In this document: one piece after another, positions 40,499 to 49,820 of the stretch
Layout: the number at the start of each line of letters is the position of its first letter
Position numbering within the stretch: the first letter of the stretch is position 1
Assembly: GCF_013181195.1 (NCBI RefSeq)
Contig: NZ_SMZP01000001.1
Location: forward strand, 248,001 to 312,000
From: Caulobacter sp. RHG1
Lineage (GTDB): Bacteria > Pseudomonadota > Alphaproteobacteria > Caulobacterales > Caulobacteraceae
Direction: 5' to 3'
DNA: 64,000 bases
Notes under the pieces: generated by a model
Told to the model about the DNA's origin: nothing
What the model saw: the letters and a program-made list of their open reading frames with translations, nothing else
The model's database searches: none
Made by a program: the position numbers and the translations under genes

Positions 40499-43400
40499 CT
40501 AGTGGAGATCCGCTGTCATCAAGCTGGACGAGGCCGCGCCCATCAGGTCGATGTTGTAGGTGGGCGTCCCGGTAAACATGTCGCCGAGATAATCGACGGT
40601 GGCGTCGTAGTATTTGCCGACGCTGAACTCGACCCCGACGTACATGACGAAGCCGACCATCGCCGCCTTGGCCCCGACGTCGTCCTTTCCGACAGCCATG
40701 AAGTAGTCCTTCTGGCTGACCAGGTACTGGATGGCCGCGTCGACATTGACGCCGTCGGCCTGGGCGGCGCTGCGCCCGATGATCGACTCGTAAGCCTTGG
40801 CGACAGCCGCCTCGAAGCTGAGCCCGCCGTAGTCCTTGGCAAACGTGTCATGCCCCTCGCCGAAGCGCCCCAGGTTCACCGCGAAGTTGATGAAGCGGTT
40901 ACCCACGTTGAACAGCACGAAGGCGGGATCGGTCAGGTCGTTGGGGTTGTCGGGACTGTCGATCAGCCAGGTCAGACCCAGCTTGCTCGGCGTCTTGCCC
41001 GTGAAGAACTGGTAGGCCTGCAGAGCCACCATGGAGGTGTCCTCGGCGTACTCGACGATCGCCGCCTGCACCTGGGCCTGGGTCACCGTGCCGGCGTTGT
41101 AGCCTTCCAGAAGCTTGGTGAGCGCCTGGTTCTCCAGATAGACCGGGTTGGGAACCACCTTGCCGTCCGGCAGGGTGATGGTCGGCGCCTGCGCCTTGTC
41201 GTTGCTCACGCCGGTTAGGGCGCCGAACGCGACCTTGATGGCCTCGACCGTCGGCTTGGGCGGCGGCTCCTGCCCGCCTCCCCCATTGCCGCCGCCGTTG
41301 CCGCCGCCCCCGCTCGACGGCGGCGGCGTGGTGTCGTCGTTGAGGATCACGCCCTGGGCCGTCGCGTAGGTCAGTCCGCCGATCGACGGGCTGGCCAGGG
41401 TCACCGTGAAGGTCTCATCGGCCTCGACCACCGCGTCGCCCGCCACCGAGACCTGGATCGTCGCGCTGGTCGCGCCGGCGTCGAAGCTGACAACACCGCT
41501 GGGCAAGGCGCCGTTGACGAAGTCCGCGGCGTTGGCCGTACCGCCGCCGACCGACCACGCAACCGTGCTAGCCGCGGAGACGTCGCCGCCGCGCATGACG
41601 ACGTACTCGTAGACCGTGGTCCCTGCGCCTTCCTGCTTCTGGATGACGGTCGCGGCGGCGAAGCCCACTGTGGTCACCGGCGCGGTGTCGTCGTTGATGA
41701 TCGCCCCGATGGCCGCGCCCAGGCCGATCGTCGCCCCGACCGCGCCGCTCAGCGACAGCTTGAAGCTCTCGGTCGGCTCAAAGGTCGTGTCGCCCGAGAC
41801 CTGGAGGGTGATCGTCTTGCTGGTCTCGCCCGCTCCGAAAGTCAGAGCGCCACTCGGCAAGGTCCCGCCGAAGTCGGCCGCATCGACATCGCCAGACACC
41901 GCCCAGTTCACGGTGCTGACGCCGGTGGTCGAGCCGGTCCGAGCGACCGTGTAGACGTAGGCGACCGTTCCGCTGTCGCCCTCGGAATGGCTGACCACGC
42001 TGGTGGTGAAGGCCACTTCCGGCACTGGCGGCGCGTCGTCGTTGACGATCGTGGCCTGCACCGATCCGGCGATAACCGGAACATTGGTGGTCGGCGTGAT
42101 GCTGAACCTGAAGCCCTCGGTCTGCTCGTAGTCCCCGTCGCCCTTGACCCGGATGGTGACCAGCTTCTCGGTCTCGCCGGCGGCGAAGGACACCTGGCCC
42201 GTCAGGGCCTGGCCCGTCAGGGCCTGGCCCGCGGCGAAGTCGGCGGCGTTGGCCGCAACCGACGCCCCCTCGAACACCTGGCCCGTCACAGACCAATCCA
42301 CATCGAGCGCGCCCGAGCTGCCGGTGCGGTAGATCTTGAACGTGTAGCTCGCTTCCGTGCCGCCATGACCTTCGTCATGGGCAGTCACGGCTGCGCCTAC
42401 GCCCACGGACTGAGCGACCGTCGCCGAAGGGCCGACATCGGCGCTGACGGTCGGCGGGGCCGTGCCCGAAGCGCCTGCGCCCGAGGCCAGGAAGCCCGCG
42501 TCGCCGGTCAGCAGGTAGTCGCGAACCGCCGCCGCCTTCAGCGCAGGGTCGGTGATGCCGGCAGCCGTGGCCGCGGCCTCGGCCGCGGCGACCAGATCGG
42601 CCGGGAAGTCGCCGACCGTCGCCTGGGCCGGCGGGAAGGCCAGGTCGGTGAACGTCGCCGTCGTCTGGCCCGCAGCATAGTCCAGCAGCGACGCTGGCTG
42701 CGTCACGCGCCAGGCGTTGACATAGGTCCCGTAGAAGTCGGCGAACGACACCGGCTGCGTCATCGGCGTGCCGTTGGGCAGGGCCAGGTCGTTGCCGGCA
42801 TTGCCGTCGAAATTGCCGAGCAGGCCCTGGAACTGGCCGGCGCGGCTGGGGTCGGTGGCGAACGAGACGTCCAGGCGATCGCCCAGGTCCAGCACGATCA
42901 CCGCGGCCTTGGTCTCGCCGGAGTACGAGATCAGCCAGCCTTCCGTGCCGTTCTGCGAATAGCGGCTGATCGAGCCCCCGCCCGCACCGCCGACCGCGAC
43001 GGTCGTCTGGCCCGTCGGGAAGGTCAGCGCCACGCCGTCGACCCAAACCGCGTCGGTCCGTGTCCCGTCGACCGTGACCCGCGCCGCGCCGACCTTGGTG
43101 GCCATGGCCGTGATCTCGGACGCGAAGGCGTTGACCGCCGCCGTGCGGACCTGGACATCGACCGCCGGACCGGTGGTGCTCTTGACCAGGGTGAACTCGC
43201 CGACGCCCTGCATCTCGTATTGCAGGCCATCCAGCGTCACCAGGTGGGGATCGCCGAAGTTGATCCCTCGCGCCCAGCTGGACGGGATGTTGGTGGCGTT
43301 GTCGTCATTGAGGACCCGGCCGGTGGCCTGCTGGCGGATGAACTGCACCGCGCCGACGTCGGGCTGGCTGAGGGTGACGGTGAAGGTCTCAACCTCTTCG

Positions 43401-46400
43401 ATCGCCGCATCGCCGATGACCGGCACGCGGACCGTCGCCGTGGCCTGGCCAGCCGCGAACGAAACCGAGCCCTTCAGAACCCCGCCCACCATGCCGGAGA
43501 TGTCGGCGTCGGTGACGCCGTTCGTCTCGCCGGGCGCGATGACATAGGGCAGCACCAGGGCCGAGGTCGTAGCGTCGCGCGTGACGGTGAAGTCGAAATA
43601 GGTGACGCCGGAATTGCCCTCGTTCGCGCTGACCGTCGCCGGGCCAATCGAGACGCCGGGCGCCAGGGACACCACGCCGTCCGCGAACCTCAGGGTCTCG
43701 ACGCCGCTCAGCGTGTCCAGGCCGTCGTCGCCGTCGCCGGTGTTGATGTCCTTGACCGTGTAACCGCCGCCGGCCGTGGCGGTGACCAGATAGCCCGCCC
43801 GGTTTCCGAGATAGAGCGCGGTGTCGACGCCCTTGCCGCCGATCATCGTGTCGTCGCCTAGCCCGCCGATCAGGGTGTCGTCACCGTCGCCGCCGATCAG
43901 GACGTCGTTGCCGGCCAGCCCGTAGAGTTCGTTGTTGGCGCCGTCACCGATCAGCGTGTCGTTCAGCGCCGCGCCGGTGACGTTCTCGATGTTGCGCACA
44001 TCGCCGCCGCCACCGAAGCCGTCGTCGATGATCTTCTCGCTGGACAGGTCGATCGTGACGCCGTTGCGGGCGCCTTCGCGAACAAAGTCCGTGCGGGCCG
44101 TATTCACCCCGGTGAAGCGCACCGAGTCCATGCGCAGCGAGTCGATGCCCGCGCCGCCGTCCAGGCTGGCCGCGGCCCCGTGCAGAACGATGGTGTCGTC
44201 GCCGCCCCGGGCGTCGATGATGTCGCCTGTTCCGCCGGTCAGCAGGTTCCCCGCCGCATCGCCGTAGAACGTGTCGGCGAAGACCGTGCCTGCGCCCAGG
44301 GACTCGATGCTGGTCATGGTCTCGGCGTTGCCGAACCCGTCGTTGGCGATCTGGCCCGTGGCGAGGTCGGCGATCGCGCCCTGGGTGGCGAGGACGTTGG
44401 CGAAGGACAGACGATCGAACCCCTCGCCGCCGTCGTAGGAATCAACGCCGGCGTCCGTCCCCAGAAGGTCGTCGCCGCCCATGCCGAACAGATGGTCGTC
44501 GCCCGCCCCGCCAAACAGCCAGTTGACGCCCTCATGCCCCTTCAGCGTGTCGTTGCCGGCATTGCCGTTGACGACGATGCGCACGTTCGCGCCCGCCGAG
44601 GGATAGAGCGCCGCGGCGTCGAGGGTGTCGGCCAGGATCGTGCCATTGACCGTCGCAACGCCGTTCGTGACGGCGCTGACCGAGGTCGACATCTGCACGT
44701 TCAGGAACCGGCTCTGGTTGAACGGTTCGGGGAAGAACTGCAGGGTCTCCACGCCGGTCAGGGTGTCGGTTCCCAGGCCCGCGGCTGAGCCAAGGCCCTG
44801 CACGGTGACCGTCCCGTCCGACGCGGTCGTGATCTTGAAGACCCGTTCGACGGTGTCGCCGTCCACCCGCTCCACGAAGGTCGCCGCCGCGTCCGCGCCG
44901 CTGCCGGCTACGGCGCGATAGCTGCCGGGCGCGCCCGTCGGCAGGTTGAAGATCGCGATGTCGGCTCCGGCGCCGCCGCTGATCGTGTCGTTGCCCGCGC
45001 CGCCGGTCAGTCGGTCGTCGCCGCCGCCCCCGTTCAGCGTGTCGTCGCCGTCATCGCCCCAGAACGACTCGTTGGCCGCGCCGCCGTTGATGGTGTCATT
45101 GCCGGCTCCGCCGCGCGCCGACCGCATCCAGGTCGCATCGTACCCGTTGAATAGCGCGTCAGCGTCGAGAACGTCGCCGCCGACCGAGCCTTCGATCCAG
45201 ACCTGCTTGGTGTTGTTGGCGGTCGAGGTGAACAGCGCCGGAGCCAGGCGCAGTTGGGCGAACTGGCTGCTGGAGCTGTTGTTCAGCACGTAGAAGTGCA
45301 GCTGCTCGACGTTGGTGACGGTGTCCAGGCCATCCCCGGCCATCAGGTTCAGCCCCTGGACCTTGTAGGCCGCGCCGTCCTGCGTGACCTTGTAGACCTG
45401 GGTGACAGTTGCGCCGTCGACCAGCTCGATGAACCAGGCGCCGGCGTCGCCGCCCGTCCCGGCCACGGCGCGCAGCGTGCCGACCGTGCCGGCCGGCAGA
45501 CGGAAGCCGGCGATGTCGGCGCCCGCGCCGCCGTCCAGCGTATCGTTGCCGGCCTCGCCATTCAGATAGTCGTCGCCGCCACCGCCGTTCAGGGTATCGG
45601 CCCCGGCGCCGCCGTCGATGGTTTCCTTCAGGTCCGAGCCGTTGACCGTGTCGTCACCCTCGCCGCCGTTGACGTAGCGGTTCCAGGTCGCGTCCTTGTC
45701 CTGGTGATAGTCGGCGGCGTTGATGGTGTCGCCGAACATCGAGCCGAAGACGCTGGCGCTCTTGTTGTCGCCGTTGACGTAGGTGCTGGCCGTCGGGGCG
45801 ATGTTGAAGTTCATGCCCAGGTCGACGCCGTTCTGGCGGACATAGAGATGCAGCGTCTCGATGCTGCTCAGCGTGTCGGTCCCGGCGCCGGCCGCCTGGC
45901 CCAGGCCGGTGACCTCGAAGGCCCCGGACGGCAGCTTCTTGACGCTGAACAGCCGCTCCGTCGCAGTCCCGTCGCTGATCTCGACGAACCACAGACCAGC
46001 GTCGCTTCCGGTCCCCTGGACCATTCGGAACGTCCCCGGCGTGTCGTCTGCGGCGAAGTAGCCGACCGTGTCGTTCCCCGCCCCGCCATTCAGCGCGTCG
46101 TCGCCGCCGCCGCCGCGCAGGTAGTCGTCGCCATCGTTGCCGTTGAGAATGTCGTCGCCGGCGTCGCCGTCCAGAGTGTCGCGATAGGCTGAGCCGTGCA
46201 GCGTATCGTTACCGGCGCCGCCGCTGATGTAGCGGTTCCAAGTCCCGTCCTTGCCCGGATGAGCGACATCCATGGTGATGGTGTCGTCGTAGATCGAGCC
46301 GATGACGTTAGCGTACTTCTGGGCCTCGTTGCTGGACACCACCAGACGCAGGTTGACCGAGAACGACTGCAGCACGCCGCCTTGCGTGACGTTGACGCGC

Positions 46401-49400
46401 ATGTGCTCGACGCTGGAAAGCGTATCGGTCCCATGCGATGCCGCCGGGCCCAGACCCGTGATCTGCGCGTCTCCCGATGGTAGCTTGACGATACGGAACA
46501 GCGCGGTGCTGCTGGACTGGTCGACGATATTGACGAACCAGTCGCCCGCATCGACGCCGGTTCCTCGAACGAGCCGCAATTGACCGGGCGTATTGTCCGC
46601 CAGGCTATAGCTGGCGGTGTCTTCTCCAAGCCCGCCGTTCAGAGCGTCATCGCCCTGCCAGCCATTCAGATTGTCGTTGCCATTGCCGCCGTTCAGCGTG
46701 TCGTTGCCCGCGTCGCCAAAGAGGTAGTCGTTCCCTTCGCCCCCATTGAGCGTGTCGACGCCCGGCGTTCCGTACACCTGATCGTTGCCCGCCCCGGCCG
46801 TAACGCGAGAGGTCCAGGCCGAGAAATCCTTGCCCGCATGCAACTCGGTCACCCGGATCACATCGTCGCCCGGACCGCCGTTGACGCCGGCGATCTTGTT
46901 GGGCTCGTCGGCCCAGGGCGCCGGGCCCAGATAGATCGAAGTCCCGTCGCTGGGACGGCCCACGATGTAGAAGCGGATCTCCTCGATGGAGCTCAAGGTG
47001 TCGGTTCCATAGGTCGCCGCATAGGCGCCCAGGGCCTTCACGGTGATGTTGGTCTCGCCATAGGTGACCTGGAACAGCGTCTCGGTGACGCCGCCATCGA
47101 CCCGCTGGATCAGGGTCTCGTTGGCGTTGGCGCCCGCCACCGCCTGCAGCTTGCCCGTGACGGTGATCTCATAGGCCGCGACATCACCGCCCGCGCCCCC
47201 GTTGAGAGCGTCGTCGCCCGCGCCGCCATTCAGAGTGTCGGAACCCTCGTTGCCATAGATCGTGTCATTCCCGGCGTCGCCGTTCAGGGTGTCGCCAAAC
47301 GCGCTGCCGTAGATGCTGTCGTCGCCGCCCCTGCCGTTCACGAAGCGATCCCAGGAGATGTCCTTGTCCTGGTGGACGACGTTCAGGTCGATGACGTCTC
47401 CGAACTCCGAACCGTCGACGCCGACATCGTGATTGGGCTCATAGACCCAGGGCGTCGGGCCCAGCTTGAACTCCAGCGACTGGTCGGGATTGAACGGGGT
47501 GTTGAAGACCTGGAATTGCAGCCGCTCGACATTGGTCAGCGTGTCCGTGCCCAGGTTGGCGGCGATGCCCAGACCCGTCACCAAGGTCGGCGCGCTCACG
47601 CCCCCCGGAACCACCTTGAAGACCCGCTGGACGTCGGCGCCGTTGACGATCTCGATGAACCAGGCGGCGGCGTCGGCGCCCGCGCCCTGCACCGAGCGGA
47701 ACGTGCCCGGCGTGCCGGTCGGCAGGCCGAACGAGGCCGTGTCGGTCCCGGCTCCGCCGTAGATCGCGTCATTGCCGCCGCCGCCCATCAGGTAGTCGTC
47801 GCCGGCGTCGCCGAACAACGAGTCGGCGCCGTCGTTGCCGAAGAGGGAGTCCGCTCCCTGCCCGCCCCGTAGCGTGTCAGCGCTGCCCATGCCGTGGATC
47901 TGGTCGTCGCCGCCGCCGCCGTTGACCGTGAAGGTCCAGACGTTGGTGTCCTTGCCGCTGTGGAAATCGGTCAAGTGGATGATGTCGTTGGCGTCGCCGC
48001 TGGAGACGCCCCCCTGCTTGTTGGCAGTGTCCGCCCAAGGGCTTGGACCAAAGAACAGTGAGACGCCGTCGCTGGGCCGACCCAAGACGAAGAACCGCAG
48101 CTCCTCGATGTTGGTCACGGTGTCCACGCCCTTGTCGGCCTGGGCGCCCAGACCAGTCACCGTCACGCTGGACTGGCCGATGGTGATGCGGAACAGCTGA
48201 TCGGCGGTCGAGGCGTCGAAGCGCTCGACGATCTTCTCGCTGGCGTTCGCGCCGTCCACGATCCGCAGCTTGCCGACCATGTCGGCCGGCAGCTCCCACG
48301 ACGCCGCGTCACCGCCAGCGCCGCCATCGAGGGTGTCGTCGCCCGCGCCGCCCTTCAGCTCGTCATGACCGCCACCGCCATTCAGGACGTCGTCGCCGGC
48401 GTCGCCGAACAGATGCTCGTTGAACCCCGTCCCCGTGACCGTGTCGGCGCCAGCGCCGGCGTTGACGAAACGCTCCCAGCTGGCGTCCTTGCCCTGGTGG
48501 TAGTTGGCCAGGTCGATGACATCGGCGCCGTCCGTGCCATCCACCCCGATGTTGTGGTTCGGCTCATAGACCCAGGCGTTGGGCGCGATCCTCACGTTTA
48601 ACGACTGGGCGGGGTTGAAGGGGGTGTTGAAGACCTGGAACTGCAGTTCCTCGACATTGGTCACGGTGTCCGTACCGAGGTTTGCCGCCATGCCCAGGCC
48701 GGTGACCGTCGCCGAGCCTGGCTGACCGCCCGGCGTGACCTTGAATACCGCCACGCCGGTTCCGTTGTTGACCAGCTCGATGATCGTGCTGCCCGCGTCA
48801 GGGCCTGTTCCCGCCACCGCGCGGAAGGTCCCGGCCGTCCCGGTGGGCAGGCCGAAGGCGGCCGTGTCGCGATCCTGGCCGCCGTCGATCGTGTCGTCGC
48901 CTTCGCCCCCCATCAGATAGTCGTCGCCCGACCCGCCGTTCAGCGTGTCGGCCCCGCCGGCGCCGAACAGGCTGTCGTTGCCCGGACCGCCGTGCATCGT
49001 GTCGGCGCTGGCCATGCCGTGGACGGTGTCGGCGCCGCTGACGGCGAAGACCGTGAAGGTCCAGCTAGCGTCCTTGTCGCCGTGGAAGTCGAACAGGTTG
49101 ATCGTGTCGTCGCCGCCGCTGCCATTGACGCCGCCAGCCTTGGTGGTCGGGTTCCCCCACGGCGTCGGGCCGAAGTTGACCGAAACGCTGTAGCGAACGG
49201 AGACCACCCCGTTCTCGTCGCGCTGGGGCACGAAGAACCGCAGCGCTTCGATGCTGGTGAGGGTGTCGGTCCCCTGACCGCTCTGTGAATTGAGCCCCGT
49301 GACGGTGACGCCCGCCTGACCGGTAGTGATGCGGAACAGCGCCTCGGTGGTCGAGCCTTCGAAACGCTCGACGATCATCTCGTTGGCGCTGGCGCCGTTG

Positions 49401-49645
49401 ACGATCCGGAGCTTGTCGATCACGTCGTCCGGCAATTCCCAGGCGGCCGTATCGCCACCCGCGCCGCCATGGATGGCGTCGTCGCCCGCGCCGCCGTGCA
49501 GCACGTCATGGCCATCACCGCCGTTCAGCGTATCGGCGCCGCCGGCGCCGAACAGCAGATCGTTGCCGCCGCCGCCGTTCAGGGTGTCGCTCTCCTCGCC
49601 ACCCGTCAGGACGTTGTCGTTCGCGTCGCCGTCGAAATTCGCCAT
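40499..49645 (-). CDS. Giant RTX protein with Calx-beta and vWD domains (3048 aa)
   Basis: I choose ATG 49645 (MANFDGDANDNVLTGGEESD), a typical start for type I secreted RTX proteins; an upstream GTG would add 26 unrelated residues. Residues 1 to about 1980 are glycine-rich Ca2+-binding nonapeptides (GGAGDD, LNGGGGND) organised in nine modules of about 187 residues. A Calx-beta domain follows near 2000-2110, then a von Willebrand D domain (GDPHLVTLDGLQYEMQGVGE) near 2128-2330. Three more Calx-beta domains lie near 2415-2770, then a Gly/Pro linker and a C-terminal module from about 2800. There is no Sec signal peptide and no T1SS gene nearby. A surface or released adhesin is the likeliest role. 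Confidence 0.85.
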   Translation of the reverse strand: MANFDGDANDNVLTGGEESDTLNGGGGNDLLFGAGGADTLNGGDGHDVLHGGAGDDAIHGGAGGDTAAWELPDDVIDKLRIVNGASANEMIVERFEGSTTEALFRITTGQAGVTVTGLNSQSGQGTDTLTSIEALRFFVPQRDENGVVSVRYSVSVNFGPTPWGNPTTKAGGVNGSGGDDTINLFDFHGDKDASWTFTVFAVSGADTVHGMASADTMHGGPGNDSLFGAGGADTLNGGSGDDYLMGGEGDDTIDGGQDRDTAAFGLPTGTAGTFRAVAGTGPDAGSTIIELVNNGTGVAVFKVTPGGQPGSATVTGLGMAANLGTDTVTNVEELQFQVFNTPFNPAQSLNVRIAPNAWVYEPNHNIGVDGTDGADVIDLANYHQGKDASWERFVNAGAGADTVTGTGFNEHLFGDAGDDVLNGGGGHDELKGGAGDDTLDGGAGGDAASWELPADMVGKLRIVDGANASEKIVERFDASTADQLFRITIGQSSVTVTGLGAQADKGVDTVTNIEELRFFVLGRPSDGVSLFFGPSPWADTANKQGGVSSGDANDIIHLTDFHSGKDTNVWTFTVNGGGGDDQIHGMGSADTLRGGQGADSLFGNDGADSLFGDAGDDYLMGGGGNDAIYGGAGTDTASFGLPTGTPGTFRSVQGAGADAAAWFIEIVNGADVQRVFKVVPGGVSAPTLVTGLGIAANLGTDTLTNVERLQFQVFNTPFNPDQSLEFKLGPTPWVYEPNHDVGVDGSEFGDVIDLNVVHQDKDISWDRFVNGRGGDDSIYGSAFGDTLNGDAGNDTIYGNEGSDTLNGGAGDDALNGGAGGDVAAYEITVTGKLQAVAGANANETLIQRVDGGVTETLFQVTYGETNITVKALGAYAATYGTDTLSSIEEIRFYIVGRPSDGTSIYLGPAPWADEPNKIAGVNGGPGDDVIRVTELHAGKDFSAWTSRVTAGAGNDQVYGTPGVDTLNGGEGNDYLFGDAGNDTLNGGNGNDNLNGWQGDDALNGGLGEDTASYSLADNTPGQLRLVRGTGVDAGDWFVNIVDQSSSTALFRIVKLPSGDAQITGLGPAASHGTDTLSSVEHMRVNVTQGGVLQSFSVNLRLVVSSNEAQKYANVIGSIYDDTITMDVAHPGKDGTWNRYISGGAGNDTLHGSAYRDTLDGDAGDDILNGNDGDDYLRGGGGDDALNGGAGNDTVGYFAADDTPGTFRMVQGTGSDAGLWFVEISDGTATERLFSVKKLPSGAFEVTGLGQAAGAGTDTLSSIETLHLYVRQNGVDLGMNFNIAPTASTYVNGDNKSASVFGSMFGDTINAADYHQDKDATWNRYVNGGEGDDTVNGSDLKETIDGGAGADTLNGGGGDDYLNGEAGNDTLDGGAGADIAGFRLPAGTVGTLRAVAGTGGDAGAWFIELVDGATVTQVYKVTQDGAAYKVQGLNLMAGDGLDTVTNVEQLHFYVLNNSSSSQFAQLRLAPALFTSTANNTKQVWIEGSVGGDVLDADALFNGYDATWMRSARGGAGNDTINGGAANESFWGDDGDDTLNGGGGDDRLTGGAGNDTISGGAGADIAIFNLPTGAPGSYRAVAGSGADAAATFVERVDGDTVERVFKITTASDGTVTVQGLGSAAGLGTDTLTGVETLQFFPEPFNQSRFLNVQMSTSVSAVTNGVATVNGTILADTLDAAALYPSAGANVRIVVNGNAGNDTLKGHEGVNWLFGGAGDDHLFGMGGDDLLGTDAGVDSYDGGEGFDRLSFANVLATQGAIADLATGQIANDGFGNAETMTSIESLGAGTVFADTFYGDAAGNLLTGGTGDIIDARGGDDTIVLHGAAASLDGGAGIDSLRMDSVRFTGVNTARTDFVREGARNGVTIDLSSEKIIDDGFGGGGDVRNIENVTGAALNDTLIGDGANNELYGLAGNDVLIGGDGDDTLIGGLGDDTMIGGKGVDTALYLGNRAGYLVTATAGGGYTVKDINTGDGDDGLDTLSGVETLRFADGVVSLAPGVSIGPATVSANEGNSGVTYFDFTVTRDATTSALVLPYVIAPGETNGVTDADISGMVGGVLKGSVSFAAGQATATVRVPVIGDAAIEEVETFTVTLSQPDVGAVQFIRQQATGRVLNDDNATNIPSSWARGINFGDPHLVTLDGLQYEMQGVGEFTLVKSTTGPAVDVQVRTAAVNAFASEITAMATKVGAARVTVDGTRTDAVWVDGVALTFPTGQTTVAVGGAGGGSISRYSQNGTEGWLISYSGETKAAVIVLDLGDRLDVSFATDPSRAGQFQGLLGNFDGNAGNDLALPNGTPMTQPVSFADFYGTYVNAWRVTQPASLLDYAAGQTTATFTDLAFPPAQATVGDFPADLVAAAEAAATAAGITDPALKAAAVRDYLLTGDAGFLASGAGASGTAPPTVSADVGPSATVAQSVGVGAAVTAHDEGHGGTEASYTFKIYRTGSSGALDVDWSVTGQVFEGASVAANAADFAAGQALTGQALTGQVSFAAGETEKLVTIRVKGDGDYEQTEGFRFSITPTTNVPVIAGSVQATIVNDDAPPVPEVAFTTSVVSHSEGDSGTVAYVYTVARTGSTTGVSTVNWAVSGDVDAADFGGTLPSGALTFGAGETSKTITLQVSGDTTFEPTESFKLSLSGAVGATIGLGAAIGAIINDDTAPVTTVGFAAATVIQKQEGAGTTVYEYVVMRGGDVSAASTVAWSVGGGTANAADFVNGALPSGVVSFDAGATSATIQVSVAGDAVVEADETFTVTLASPSIGGLTYATAQGVILNDDTTPPPSSGGGGNGGGNGGGGQEPPPKPTVEAIKVAFGALTGVSNDKAQAPTITLPDGKVVPNPVYLENQALTKLLEGYNAGTVTQAQVQAAIVEYAEDTSMVALQAYQFFTGKTPSKLGLTWLIDSPDNPNDLTDPAFVLFNVGNRFINFAVNLGRFGEGHDTFAKDYGGLSFEAAVAKAYESIIGRSAAQADGVNVDAAIQYLVSQKDYFMAVGKDDVGAKAAMVGFVMYVGVEFSVGKYYDATVDYLGDMFTGTPTYNIDLMGAASSSLMTADLH
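44450..49500 (-). repeat. Nine tandem ~560-base coding modules in the RTX gene
   Basis: Module starts can be read near 49445, 48870, 48305, 47740, 47190, 46620, 46075, 45520 and 44960, each at a D-A/T-A-hydrophobic-LP type motif such as DTAAFGLPTG. Spacings are 545-575 bases. Each module contains an LRIV/FRAV strand, a TVTGLG strand, GTDTLTNVE, a variable segment and an RTX block. Confidence 0.75.
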
Positions 49646-49799
49646 GTCGCTTGCCCGATCCACTGTCGGCGCGCGACAGCTGCCCGCCGCCCGCGCCAGT
49701 CCCCCATAGGTCGCCGCGAACACCCGCGGCGGCCGGAGACTAGGCGTCGGCGACGCGAGCCCGCGTCTTCACAATTGTAGAGACGGTGGAGAGAGACGC

Positions 49800-49820
49800 G
49801 AAAAAGGGACGACCTTTTTC
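49800..49820 (-). terminator. Hairpin at the end of the LuxR-hydrolase gene
   Basis: GAAAAAGG (49800-49807) and CCTTTTTC (49813-49820) pair around GACGA. On the minus strand the arm ends in CCTTTTTC, and the hairpin overlaps the stop codon. It could separate this gene's transcript from the RTX gene 150 bases downstream. Confidence 0.55.

Noticed and set aside
41987..43861. Long plus-strand open frames opposite the RTX gene
   Set aside because: The composition and phase are those of antisense shadows of the Gly/Asp-rich RTX coding strand.
44450..49500. Regular repeats suggestive of a CRISPR-like or satellite array
   Set aside because: The period is about 560 bases, in frame and protein-coding, with no short identical repeats and spacers.
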